Source: Treponema sp.
GTDB lineage: Bacteria; Spirochaetota; Spirochaetia; Treponematales; Treponemataceae
Length of the DNA: 44,521 nucleotides
NCBI GenBank assembly: GCA_017619795.1
Contig: JAFZRP010000029.1
Location: forward strand, 1-44,521
Direction of reading: 5' to 3'
Translations under genes and position numbers: made by a program
The notes under the pieces: generated by a model
What the model saw: the letters and a program-made list of their open reading frames with translations, nothing else
What the model was told of the DNA's origin: nothing
Database searches by the model: none
Shown here: one piece after another, positions 35,835 through 44,521 of the stretch
How the letters are laid out: each line of letters starts with the position of its first letter
Position numbering within the stretch: position 1 is the first letter of the stretch

Positions 35835-35939
35835 TCTTCATAAATTGCAATAGCTTCATAAACGTTCATAATTATGTATATTTTCATAAATGTACATAAA
35901 CTTTCATAATAGCGTAGATATTCATAAATGTTCATAAAT
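35827..35939. repeat. Array of nine direct repeats (iteron/operator-like)
   Basis: Units of the form TTCATAAAT begin at 35827, 35837, 35855, 35865, 35883, 35893 (TACATAAAC), 35903 (TTCATAATA), 35921 and 35931. Steps between unit starts are only 10 or 18 bases (10, 18, 10, 18, 10, 10, 18, 10), giving a 28-base super-period. Copies are all in the same orientation. It fills the region between the divergent ATPase and InlB-repeat lipoprotein genes, upstream of both. Such spacing suggests cooperative binding of one protein along the helix. Confidence 0.85.
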
Positions 35940-35973
35940 CAGAGTACAATTTACACCAATTCACGTAATACTA

Positions 35974-36000
35974 TTGAAATTATTAAAAATGTGTTATAAT
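35974..36000 (+). promoter_or_regulatory. Probable promoter of the InlB-repeat lipoprotein operon
   Basis: TATAAT (35995-36000) is preceded by TTGAAA (35974-35979) at a short 15-base spacing. The leader is about 13 nt with GGAG at 36009-36012 before ATG 36020. The repeat array ends about 35 bases upstream of the -35. Confidence 0.55.
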
Positions 36001-36019
36001 ACAATTTTGGAGTAATATT

Positions 36020-39000
36020 ATGAGAAAACAAATCTATTCTATATCATTCTTAATATCTTTGATTCTGGCAGCTTTTGTGGGGCTGACTTTTACTAGTTGT
36101 AAGACAGATATTTCTGGTGGAAATGAAAACGGGCAGGAACAAGAGAAGGACAAGGATAAAGAGAAAGAGCCAGAAAAACCAGAAGAAAAAACACTTTCTT
36201 CCATATATATTAGCAGTACGCCTAACAAATTGAAATATGTGATGGGAGAAATGTTTGATCTGAGCGGTTTGGAAGTTAGGGCTAAATATAGCGATGATTC
36301 CGAAGAAATCATAACAGATTATTCCTGTTCACGGGAAAAGGGAAGTTATCTTTTTATCACAGGAACAGTAACAGTTACAATTGAATATAAAGGAAAAACA
36401 GCTTCGTTTGAAATTACAGTAAATGAAGAAGTTGAGCAGCCTGAAGAGCAAAAAAGCAATAAGGCAGATCCTTTCTTTTGGGGAACTTGGGTAAGAATGG
36501 ATAAAGGCTGGCAATATGAGATTCTTGAAACTACAGTAAAACCAAAGTCAGGCGGAGTATACAAAATACTTGCAGCAGATAGTGATTCGCTTAAAGTTGA
36601 AGGCTTTGGTACTTTTAAAAAAGAATCTGACAGTGTAATTGTATGCGAAAATATTCCTTATTTTAGAAACGGTGGAGCAAATCTTGAATATTCACTTAAG
36701 CTTGTAGGCTTTACACAAGGCGCTTCATCATCACAGGCTTCTTTGTCCAGAGCAGCCGGTATAAGTATGTCTGGAATTAGCGGAAAAGGAAAATCTTTAA
36801 AATATAAGGATTTTGAAAGCAAGGCAGAAAGTGATTCTGACGGAAACATTAAGTTTATTGCTCCAACTGCAAACGACCCTCAGACAGTAACAATAACAAA
36901 TGGAAACGACCTTGTAGTTATTCCTGGTCTTACCATAAATAATACCGGCGACTATATGGGAACAGTTGCGCTTGTAGGAAAAGATGCTTACAACCTCAAA
37001 ATCACAGGAACTATAAGTGACGACCAGAAGGATGACGGCTACCTGTTTGGTAATAATGCAAAAGAATATGAAATGATTGTTACAATCACAAACATTAGTG
37101 ATATTAAGTGTAAGACTTCTTTGTGTACAATAGAAAGTGATGATAAAAATCTTACATTGGTTTCAAAAGATGATAAAGTTCCAAATATAGAAGCTTTTAC
37201 AATTTCAACTTTGACGGGTGGAGCAACAAAGGAAATTAAAATAGGCGTAAAATATGGAAATTTAACAGAACCTTTTGTTAACACTGGTATAAAAATAACT
37301 ATAGAAAATCCAGAAACAAACCAGGAATGGAGCGACTATATTCCATTAAGATTCTTTAAAGGTTTAATTCCAATTACTGTAGCAGGTCAAAGCACAGAAA
37401 GAAATGAGCAGGCTGCCTTGAACGGTTTTATAATTTATCCGGATGGAAACAACCAGTTCTTTAGAGTTCCAGAAAACTCAAGTCAGATTTTGTTTGTACC
37501 TTCTTTTGGAAAAGACAAAAAATATAAGATGGTTTTTAGTGGTGCAACAGTTACTTCAACACTTTCTGACAGTACCGAAATGTATTACACCGTAGCTCCA
37601 GGTACAACAAAAACACGCCCTGTAGAAACTTTAGTTGATAAAAACAAGCTGCGTGAATATCTGCTTTTTGGCGGAAACAATCATAGCGAAAATAACGCCT
37701 TTGAAACAACAGAAGATTTCCAGGCCTATTTAAGTTCAGGTGAAATTGATTATTATTCAATTCAGGCAGATAGTGATGAGTTCTATGCTCCTGGGGCAAA
37801 AAGCTTCTATTCTGTAAGCTATGATTCTGATTATGGTACACTGCCTTCTGGTTTTTATATTGCAGAAGATTCTGTTCTTACTGCCGAAAAACTACCTGTG
37901 CTTGAGTACCCTGGTATGAGCTTCTTGGGCTGGTACGTAGGGAGCACTCTTGTTAATGATGGAAGCTATACAGTAAAAGGTGATGTAACTTTAAAAGCAC
38001 AGTGGAACATAGCAAATTATCAGATTGAATATGTACTGGATGGCGGTACTAATGATATGGAAAATCCTCCAACGTATAAGATTACAGACGAAACTTTTGA
38101 ATTAAAGGCACCGGAACGCGATTATTATACTTTTGACGGTTGGTATACAAGTGCTAACTTTGCGGAAGATAAAATAGTAACCGAAATTGAAAAAGGTACT
38201 TATGGCGATATAAAGCTTTATGCAAAGTGGAAGCCAATTTCTTATAAGATTAGATTCCATATAAGTACTGGTTATTTCCCAGAAACAACAATTATAGGTT
38301 CAGATGGAAGAACTTATTATATTAAGTATAATGCCGTAAACGAATATTATGAAATGGAGTATGACGTAACTTCCAAGTTTGAGCTTCCGCCGGCAGTTCG
38401 AGAGCATTATGGACTTGAAGGCTGGTATACAATCAGTGATTTTTCTGAAGGACGAATAGAATCCATAGAAAATAAACACGAATATATAGACTTGTGGGCT
38501 CATTGGGAAACAGGAAAATATCGTATTTCATATTATTTATCTGGTGGTACAAATAATATAGCAAATCCTTCAAAATATGAGTATGAGTCTGGAGATATTT
38601 TCCTTAAGGCTCCTACTAGAAGTGGTTGTACTTTTGACGGTTGGTATACAAAATCTTCTTTTGATGAAGATTCAAAAATACAGGTAATTCCTTCTCATTC
38701 AGAGGGTGATATTATTCTGTATGCAAAGTGGATTCCAATTACTTATACAATAACTTATGTTCTCTTTGATGGAACAAATGCACCAGAAAATCCAGAAACT
38801 TATACAGTTGAAAGCCCAACCATTAAGCTAAAAGCACCATCTAAGCCAGGTTATAATTTTGAAGGCTGGATTTCATCATCATTAACCATTGGAAACGATG
38901 CTGTAATTGAAATTGCATCAGGTACATATAAGAACCTTACTTTGTATGCAAGTTGGACTCCAATAGAGTATTCAGTAAAGTACAATTTGAATGGAGGAAC

Positions 39001-40420
39001 AAACAGTTATCTGAATCCAGAAACCTTTACAGTTGAAAGCAGATCAATAGAGCTGGCTGCTCCTACTCGTATCGGTTACAAGTTTGAAGGCTGGTACACA
39101 TCATCATCCTTTGAAGAAAGTACTAAATATTCTGTAATAGCAGAAAAAACAATAGGAAATATTGAACTGTATGCAAAATGGAGCATAATAAATTACACGG
39201 TAACTTATGTGCTTTCTGGCGGAACAAACAATGCAGCAAACAAAACCTCTTATACAATAAATGATTTAGACTTTAAGCTTGGAATTCCAACGTTTAAGGA
39301 GTACGAGTTTGGAGGCTGGTTTGATAATCAAAACTTTGGTGGTGAACCTGTTACCAAAATAGAAACGTCTCGGCTTGAAGATATTGTTCTTTATGCAAAG
39401 TGGAACATAGAGATTTATTCCGTAAAATACAATTTGAATGGCGGTACTAATTCAAGCGAAAATCCTTTATCTTTCACGGGAGAAAGCGAAACACTTAATT
39501 TAGTTGCAGCAAGTAAGCTTGGTTACGCTTTTGACGGCTGGTATAAAACCAGGGATTTCTCTGGCGAAAAGTTCACAAAGATTCCGTCCGGTTCAAATGG
39601 AAGTATTGAACTTTGGGCTAAATGGACTCCTATAGATTATGCAATAACCTATAATTTAAACGGTGGTACGAATGCAGCTGGAAATCCGGAAGCTTATAAT
39701 ATTGAAAATGCTAATTTGACATTAACTCGTCCAAGTAAAGATTATTACACTTTTGGAGGCTGGTATTTTGATGAAGCTCTTTCTATAAATGCTGTTAGCG
39801 CGGGAGCAGGAACTGGAACCAACACAGATAAGGTTCTATTCCGAAAGGCTTATGCTGATGATGAAATTGGCGAAGTTGCTTTGTATGCAAAATGGATTCC
39901 TAAAGAGTATTCTATAACTTACAACTTAAATAGCGGAACAAATGCTTCTGGAAATCCAGAAAGCTTTACAGTGGAAACCTCTACCATTACGTTAAAAGCT
40001 CCTTCACGTTTTGCTTACACCTTTAAGGGCTGGTATACATCATCATCCTTTGCAGGCGAGGCTGTAACAAGTATTCCAAAAGGCAGCCACGACAACATTA
40101 AGCTTTGGGCTAAATGGGAAGAAATAAAGGCAAGTTCTAAAATAACGGTATCTGCTCCAGTTTATACAGAAATTGCCGGACTTACAGGACCAGAAGTAGA
40201 CATAAGTACCGGTACAATTACCTTTACAGCTCCGGCAAATTATGCTGAGTACGCCTGGTATGCAGATGATAGTGATACACCACTTGGAACTTCAAAAACA
40301 CTTGTAATTAATCTTTCTACAACAAAATTAAGAGGCGGCTACCATCTTATGACTCTTGAAGTAGTTGATTTGGCAGGTAAGCATTATTCGGCTCAGTATG
40401 AGTTTAGCTTTGAAAAATAG
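36020..40420 (+). CDS. Large lipoprotein with Big_3 Ig domain and ten InlB-type repeats
   Basis: The 1,466-residue product has a lipobox TFTSC (Cys at about residue 27) and a highly charged E/K/D/P linker to about residue 57. A Big_3 Ig domain follows (MGEMFDLSGLEV, YSDDSEEIITDY; about 60-135), then a 440-residue region of no recognised family (starts FFWGTWVRMDKGWQYEI). Ten Listeria-Bacteroides/InlB B-type repeats of about 70-80 residues span roughly 593-1,370, each with Y-x-[IV]-x-Y-x-L-x-G-G-T-N, F-x-G-W-Y and LYAKW signatures. A final Ig-like domain (KASSKITVSAP to the end) closes the protein. InlB repeats act as stalks or ligand-binding modules on bacterial surfaces. It is likely co-transcribed with the BspA-like gene 31 bases downstream. 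Confidence 0.92.
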   Translation: MRKQIYSISFLISLILAAFVGLTFTSCKTDISGGNENGQEQEKDKDKEKEPEKPEEKTLSSIYISSTPNKLKYVMGEMFDLSGLEVRAKYSDDSEEIITDYSCSREKGSYLFITGTVTVTIEYKGKTASFEITVNEEVEQPEEQKSNKADPFFWGTWVRMDKGWQYEILETTVKPKSGGVYKILAADSDSLKVEGFGTFKKESDSVIVCENIPYFRNGGANLEYSLKLVGFTQGASSSQASLSRAAGISMSGISGKGKSLKYKDFESKAESDSDGNIKFIAPTANDPQTVTITNGNDLVVIPGLTINNTGDYMGTVALVGKDAYNLKITGTISDDQKDDGYLFGNNAKEYEMIVTITNISDIKCKTSLCTIESDDKNLTLVSKDDKVPNIEAFTISTLTGGATKEIKIGVKYGNLTEPFVNTGIKITIENPETNQEWSDYIPLRFFKGLIPITVAGQSTERNEQAALNGFIIYPDGNNQFFRVPENSSQILFVPSFGKDKKYKMVFSGATVTSTLSDSTEMYYTVAPGTTKTRPVETLVDKNKLREYLLFGGNNHSENNAFETTEDFQAYLSSGEIDYYSIQADSDEFYAPGAKSFYSVSYDSDYGTLPSGFYIAEDSVLTAEKLPVLEYPGMSFLGWYVGSTLVNDGSYTVKGDVTLKAQWNIANYQIEYVLDGGTNDMENPPTYKITDETFELKAPERDYYTFDGWYTSANFAEDKIVTEIEKGTYGDIKLYAKWKPISYKIRFHISTGYFPETTIIGSDGRTYYIKYNAVNEYYEMEYDVTSKFELPPAVREHYGLEGWYTISDFSEGRIESIENKHEYIDLWAHWETGKYRISYYLSGGTNNIANPSKYEYESGDIFLKAPTRSGCTFDGWYTKSSFDEDSKIQVIPSHSEGDIILYAKWIPITYTITYVLFDGTNAPENPETYTVESPTIKLKAPSKPGYNFEGWISSSLTIGNDAVIEIASGTYKNLTLYASWTPIEYSVKYNLNGGTNSYLNPETFTVESRSIELAAPTRIGYKFEGWYTSSSFEESTKYSVIAEKTIGNIELYAKWSIINYTVTYVLSGGTNNAANKTSYTINDLDFKLGIPTFKEYEFGGWFDNQNFGGEPVTKIETSRLEDIVLYAKWNIEIYSVKYNLNGGTNSSENPLSFTGESETLNLVAASKLGYAFDGWYKTRDFSGEKFTKIPSGSNGSIELWAKWTPIDYAITYNLNGGTNAAGNPEAYNIENANLTLTRPSKDYYTFGGWYFDEALSINAVSAGAGTGTNTDKVLFRKAYADDEIGEVALYAKWIPKEYSITYNLNSGTNASGNPESFTVETSTITLKAPSRFAYTFKGWYTSSSFAGEAVTSIPKGSHDNIKLWAKWEEIKASSKITVSAPVYTEIAGLTGPEVDISTGTITFTAPANYAEYAWYADDSDTPLGTSKTLVINLSTTKLRGGYHLMTLEVVDLAGKHYSAQYEFSFEK

Positions 40421-40451
40421 GAAGATTGAGAAAGGATAAAGAAGGTACGAT

Positions 40452-43400
40452 ATGAAAAGAGTTAGTTTTAGATTATCAAAAATATTTGTAAAGCTTTTTA
40501 GAACAGTTGTTTTTTCTGCATTTATGCTTTCTACTGTTTTGCTTTTTTCTTGTAAGGGTGTTGATAATGTCTCGGTTGAAACAGAAACGGAAAGGACTAC
40601 GGCTACAACCGACAGTTCAACGGTTGCTCAAAAGTACGTAACGCTTTCTGTTGCCGCAGAGTTCCCAGTTTATGCAAGAACTGTAAATCCAACGGATATT
40701 GATTTTTCAACAGATATGGCGCTTTCGTTTACGCTTTGTGGAAAATGGAAGGGTGAAGGTGATGAAGAAACAGATGTGACCTTTGAAAAAAGCTGGTCTT
40801 CATCATCAGCTGGTGGAGAACAAAAAACTGCCTATGAAATAATGAGTGCCGATTCCTTTGAAATCTTAATTGGTACCTGGGATTTTACGCTCAGTGCCTT
40901 TAAGAATGGAAAGGAAATGTACTATCAGACAATTGAAAATAAAACTTTAAGTGTACCGGCAAACGGAAATAATACAATCAGCCTGGATTTTGGAGTAATG
41001 GACGAGGCAGAAGAAGGCAACGGTTCTGTTACAGTTACTCTGGATTTCCCTGCCGATAAGGGTATTACTTCTGTAAAAGCAGCACTTATAAAGCTTGATG
41101 GAACGGAATTAAGCGGCTTTTCTTACGAGGCACTTGAAATAACTGACTCGGAAGCTTCGGCAAATACAAAAACTGTTACATACACTAAAGCTACCGTTCC
41201 TTGTGGAACTTACAGAATAAAGTTTGCCCTTTACGATTCAAACAATTTTGTAGCAAAAACTGCCCGCGATATTATTCATGTTGCTCCTTGCAATGAATCT
41301 GTTGGAAATCTTACTGTTACACAAATTAATACACTTTATAAAATAACTTATGCAGGACTTTCCGAAGCTTATAACTGTGTTACAGGCTATACAGTTCAAA
41401 ATGATTATGAGCTTGTAGAGAATTACAATGCATCTCAGACAATTGTACTTCCAGGTACTCAGCTTAAAAAAGGTCCATATTATGCCGCAGCCTGGTACGA
41501 AACAGAAGACCTCTCCGGCGAACCAATAACCGGTTGGGAAATTGGCGACCGTGCAGAAGATGTTACAGTTTATCCAAAATGGTACACCACCGGTTCCGAA
41601 GCCGCAGCTGCAATTTCCGCTTTGAATGTTGCCGGAGATTACACAATCTGCATAAAAGGTAATATTTCTTCCTCCAATTTTACAAACATGAATACAGCTT
41701 TCAAAGGCATTTCCAGCACCCTTGAAGTTGGTGTTACACTGGATTTGTCTGAAGCAACAATGGCAACAATCCCAGCAAGTGCATTCAATGGATGTACAAA
41801 GCTTAAGGAAATCATTATTCCAGCGTGTGTAACAAGCATAGAAAACTATGCATTCAACGGATGTACAGGATTGAAGACAGTGAGGCTGAAGGATGGAGCA
41901 GCGACACTTAAGCTTGGCTGCAATACATACAGTAGCGCAGGAAAAGGACTTTTTGCAGACTGTCCACTTACAAGCCTGTATGTAGGAAGAAAGATTTCAT
42001 ACACAACTTATGGCAACACAGGCAGTGGATATTCTTCATATTCTGATAAACCATCATATTACGGATATTCAGCATTTGCAAATATAACAACCAGTCTTGA
42101 AGCAGAAATAGGAGCAAACGTTACATCAATTTCTATGTACATGTTCTACGGATGTACAGGACTTAAAAGTGTAACCATAGCAGAATCAGCACAGATAGCT
42201 TCAATAGGAACCAGTGCATTCTATAACTGTGAGGCATTAACGGCACTGACAATACCATCCATGGTAACGACTATAGGAGACGGTGCATTCAGCGGCTGTA
42301 AGGTACTGGCCTCAATTACCATTCCATCTAGTGTAACGAGCATAGGAAACTCTGTATTCAACGGATGTACAGGATTAAAGACAGTGATGCTGGAGGATGG
42401 AGCTGCGACACTTAAGCTTGGCTGTAATACATATAGTAAAAGTGATGGAAAAGGACTTTTTGCAGACTGTCCACTTACAAGCCTGTATGTAGGAAGAAAG
42501 ATTTCATATACAACTTATGGCAGCACAGGCAGTGGATATTCTTCATATTCTGATAAACCAGCATATTATGGATATTCAGCATTTGCAAACATTACTACTA
42601 GTTTTGATGTTGAGTTAGGTGAAAATGTTATATCAATTCCTATGTACATATTCTACGGATGTACAGGACTTAAAAGTATAACCATAGCAGAGTCAGCACA
42701 GATAGCTTCAATAGGAACAAGTGCATTCTATAACTGTGAGGCATTAACGGCACTGACAATACCATCTATGGTAACGACCATAGGAGACGGTGCATTCAGC
42801 GGCTGTAAGGTACTGGCTTCAATTACCATTCCATCTAGTGTAACGAGCATAGGAAACTCTGTATTTAATGGCTGTACAGGATTAACTTCACTTACTTTAA
42901 TAGATGGAACAGTAATTCTGAATCTTGGCTGTAATACATATAGTAAAAGTGATGGAAAAGGACTTTTTGCAGACTGTCCACTTACAAGCCTGTATGTAGG
43001 AAGAAAGATTTCATACACAACTTATGGCAGCACAAGCAGTGGATATTCTTCATATTCTGATAAACCAGCATATTACGGATATTCAGCATTTGCAAACATT
43101 ACTACAATTCTTGATGCAGAAATAGGAGCAAACGTTACATCAATACCTGTGTATATGTTCTACGGCTGTACAGGACTTAAAAGTGTAATAATTAATTCTT
43201 CAGCTTCCATTTCATTTATAGGTTCAAATTCATTCAATGGTTGTTCATCATTTACAACTTTAAAAATATCATCAGATATAACAACAGATTCTAAGGTTAA
43301 AATACCAACAAGTGTTACTAGTATAGGAACAAATGCATTCCAAAATTGTACTAGCATGCAGAGTATTATAATACCAGGAAATGTGACAAGTATAGGAAAT

Positions 43401-44369
43401 TCTGCATTTAATGGTTGTTCAGGATTAAAGATACTGAGACTGGAAGATGGAGAAACATTAACTATTGGCTGTAATGAATACGGTACTAGTGGTGGAAAAG
43501 GACTCTTTGCAGACTGTAAACTTACGAACCTATACGTAGGAAGAAATATTTCATACACAAGCTATGGCAGTGGATATTCCACATATTCTGATAAGCCAGA
43601 AAATTACGGATATTCAGCATTCTCTGGTATTACTACCAGTTTTGATGCAGAGATTGGAGCAAATGTTACATCAATTCCTATGTATATGTTCTACGGCTGT
43701 ACAGGACTTAAGAGTGTAACCATAGCAGAATCTGCACAGATAACTTCAATAAAAAAATCTGCATTCTATAAATGTGAGGCATTAACGGTACTTACAATAC
43801 CATCTATGGTAACGTCTATATGGGAAAGTGCATTCGAAGGTTGTAAGGGATTGACATCAATAACTATCCCTGCAAGTGTAACGAGTATAGGAAAGTATGC
43901 ATTCAACGGTTGTACAGGATTAACCTCACTTACTCTTATGAGTGGAACAGAAGTGCTAATGCTTGGCTGTAATACATATGATCCTGCCGGTGGAAAAGGA
44001 CTTTTTGCTGACTGTAAGCTTACAAGTCTGAATCTGGGAAGAAATATTTCATACACAACTTATGGCAGTGGATATTCTTCTTATTCTGATAAACCCTCAA
44101 ATTACGGTTATTCAGCCTTTGCAAACATTACATCTCTTGCTACTGTAACAATAACAGTTCCATCAGGCGTAACTGTATTCACAATCGGAAAGTATGCATT
44201 TAAAGGTTGTACAGGAATAACAAGTGCAACATTTAAACCTACAACAATTTGGAAGAATTCAACCTCAAGCAGTTCGGGTGGAACAGAAGTAGTTGTAAAT
44301 ACTGAAGCAAGTGCAGCAAAAGTTCTGAAAGAGATGGGCGAGAATTATTTGTATTGGAAAAAACAATAA
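40452..44369 (+). CDS. BspA-like leucine-rich-repeat (TpLRR/LRR_5) lipoprotein
   Basis: The 1,305-residue product has a lipobox LLFSC (Cys at about residue 34) and a Thr/Glu-rich linker. Two beta-sandwich-like regions follow (about 60-295), then an InlB-like module (about 297-380; YKITYAGL, VTVYPKW). From about 416 to 1,270 it is a BspA/TpLRR solenoid with SAFNGCTGLKSVTI-type repeats. Five long units of 166-180 residues each carry a non-LRR insert (LGCNTY, GKGLFADC, SLYVGRKISYTTYG, YYGYSAF). Unit landmarks start at 41911, 42415, 42922, 43462 and 43960, and DNA between units is nearly identical over long stretches. BspA-type proteins bind fibronectin or fibrinogen and promote co-aggregation in oral bacteria. 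GAAGG lies six bases before the ATG. Confidence 0.93.
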   Translation: MKRVSFRLSKIFVKLFRTVVFSAFMLSTVLLFSCKGVDNVSVETETERTTATTDSSTVAQKYVTLSVAAEFPVYARTVNPTDIDFSTDMALSFTLCGKWKGEGDEETDVTFEKSWSSSSAGGEQKTAYEIMSADSFEILIGTWDFTLSAFKNGKEMYYQTIENKTLSVPANGNNTISLDFGVMDEAEEGNGSVTVTLDFPADKGITSVKAALIKLDGTELSGFSYEALEITDSEASANTKTVTYTKATVPCGTYRIKFALYDSNNFVAKTARDIIHVAPCNESVGNLTVTQINTLYKITYAGLSEAYNCVTGYTVQNDYELVENYNASQTIVLPGTQLKKGPYYAAAWYETEDLSGEPITGWEIGDRAEDVTVYPKWYTTGSEAAAAISALNVAGDYTICIKGNISSSNFTNMNTAFKGISSTLEVGVTLDLSEATMATIPASAFNGCTKLKEIIIPACVTSIENYAFNGCTGLKTVRLKDGAATLKLGCNTYSSAGKGLFADCPLTSLYVGRKISYTTYGNTGSGYSSYSDKPSYYGYSAFANITTSLEAEIGANVTSISMYMFYGCTGLKSVTIAESAQIASIGTSAFYNCEALTALTIPSMVTTIGDGAFSGCKVLASITIPSSVTSIGNSVFNGCTGLKTVMLEDGAATLKLGCNTYSKSDGKGLFADCPLTSLYVGRKISYTTYGSTGSGYSSYSDKPAYYGYSAFANITTSFDVELGENVISIPMYIFYGCTGLKSITIAESAQIASIGTSAFYNCEALTALTIPSMVTTIGDGAFSGCKVLASITIPSSVTSIGNSVFNGCTGLTSLTLIDGTVILNLGCNTYSKSDGKGLFADCPLTSLYVGRKISYTTYGSTSSGYSSYSDKPAYYGYSAFANITTILDAEIGANVTSIPVYMFYGCTGLKSVIINSSASISFIGSNSFNGCSSFTTLKISSDITTDSKVKIPTSVTSIGTNAFQNCTSMQSIIIPGNVTSIGNSAFNGCSGLKILRLEDGETLTIGCNEYGTSGGKGLFADCKLTNLYVGRNISYTSYGSGYSTYSDKPENYGYSAFSGITTSFDAEIGANVTSIPMYMFYGCTGLKSVTIAESAQITSIKKSAFYKCEALTVLTIPSMVTSIWESAFEGCKGLTSITIPASVTSIGKYAFNGCTGLTSLTLMSGTEVLMLGCNTYDPAGGKGLFADCKLTSLNLGRNISYTTYGSGYSSYSDKPSNYGYSAFANITSLATVTITVPSGVTVFTIGKYAFKGCTGITSATFKPTTIWKNSTSSSSGGTEVVVNTEASAAKVLKEMGENYLYWKKQ

Positions 44370-44409
44370 TAAATGAAAGGGATTATCGGGTCAAGATGGC
44401 ATGATATAA

Positions 44410-44521
44410 ATGCTTGGTAAAAAGTGGTACTCTGATTTGACGGAATCAGAGAGTCGGCGGAAGGTTCTCGCGGGCAGTGAAGAAGACTTTGTTGTGAAAC
44501 AGACTCTTACTTCGAGGTCAA
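44410..44521 (+). CDS. Possible start of an unidentified protein (partial)
   Basis: An ATG at 44410 opens a frame that runs to the window edge (37 codons, beginning MLGKKWYSDLTESESRRKVL). There is no ribosome site, and the opposite strand is open over the same bases, so this may equally be a non-coding GC-richer element. A hairpin CTCTGATT/AATCAGAG sits at 44430-44451 inside it. No family was recognised. Confidence 0.25.
   Translation, partial: MLGKKWYSDLTESESRRKVLAGSEEDFVVKQTLTSRS

Noticed and set aside
35827..35939. CRISPR array
   Set aside because: The repeats are only about nine bases with no unique spacers of constant 30-40 base length, and no cas genes are nearby.
44391..44521. Minus-strand open frame entering from the window end and stopping at 44391
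   Set aside because: Both strands are open here, the peptide shows no features, and the segment is too short to decide.

Overview
The window looks like a host-associated treponeme (phylum Spirochaetota, probably gut, rumen or oral). The evidence is low-GC DNA, several relaxed spirochaete-type lipoprotein signals, a BspA/TpLRR leucine-rich-repeat lipoprotein, InlB-type (Listeria-Bacteroides) repeats, a TonB receptor and REP-like hairpin repeats. The genus call is inference from gene content; no rRNA or tRNA gene was found.

Layout. 1-90: tail of an unidentified gene. 282-2282: ABC ATPase, ABC-2 permease and YtrA-type GntR regulator, driven by a consensus promoter whose -10 lies inside a perfect 43-nt palindrome. 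2288-2758: GNAT acetyltransferase on the minus strand. 2935-7232: an operon of an Old-Yellow-Enzyme-type flavin/Fe-S oxidoreductase, both aconitase-X subunits and a small orphan, ending in a REP-like element. 7355-9301: membrane protein with degenerate GGDEF and intact EAL domain. 9330-13066: divergent genes for an exported transglutaminase-like protein and a CotH-kinase-family lipoprotein. 13083-16006 (minus): cobalamin riboswitch with an intrinsic terminator, then a small lipoprotein and a BtuB-type TonB receptor, which together read as a vitamin B12 uptake operon.

16108-34734 is one uninterrupted 6,208-residue gene (about 42% of the window). It encodes a lipoprotein with an Ig-like module, a formylglycine-generating-enzyme/C-type-lectin-like module, an InlB repeat, about 35 Ig-like repeats, calcium-loop motifs and a C-terminal propeller-like region. 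Convergent to it is an AAA-type ATPase with a winged-helix end (34740-35786). Its upstream region carries a regular array of nine 9-bp direct repeats. Beyond the array lie two more large lipoproteins, one with ten InlB repeats (36020-40420) and one BspA-like with five long tandem units (40452-44369), probably one operon.

Most notable: the iteron-like array beside the ATPase gene; the B12 riboswitch with a REP-like repeat inserted in its variable arm, controlling an orphan lipoprotein; the aconitase-X/flavoenzyme operon with unknown substrate; the giant adhesin-like gene; and three genes whose predicted transcription starts coincide with their start codons (leaderless mRNAs).
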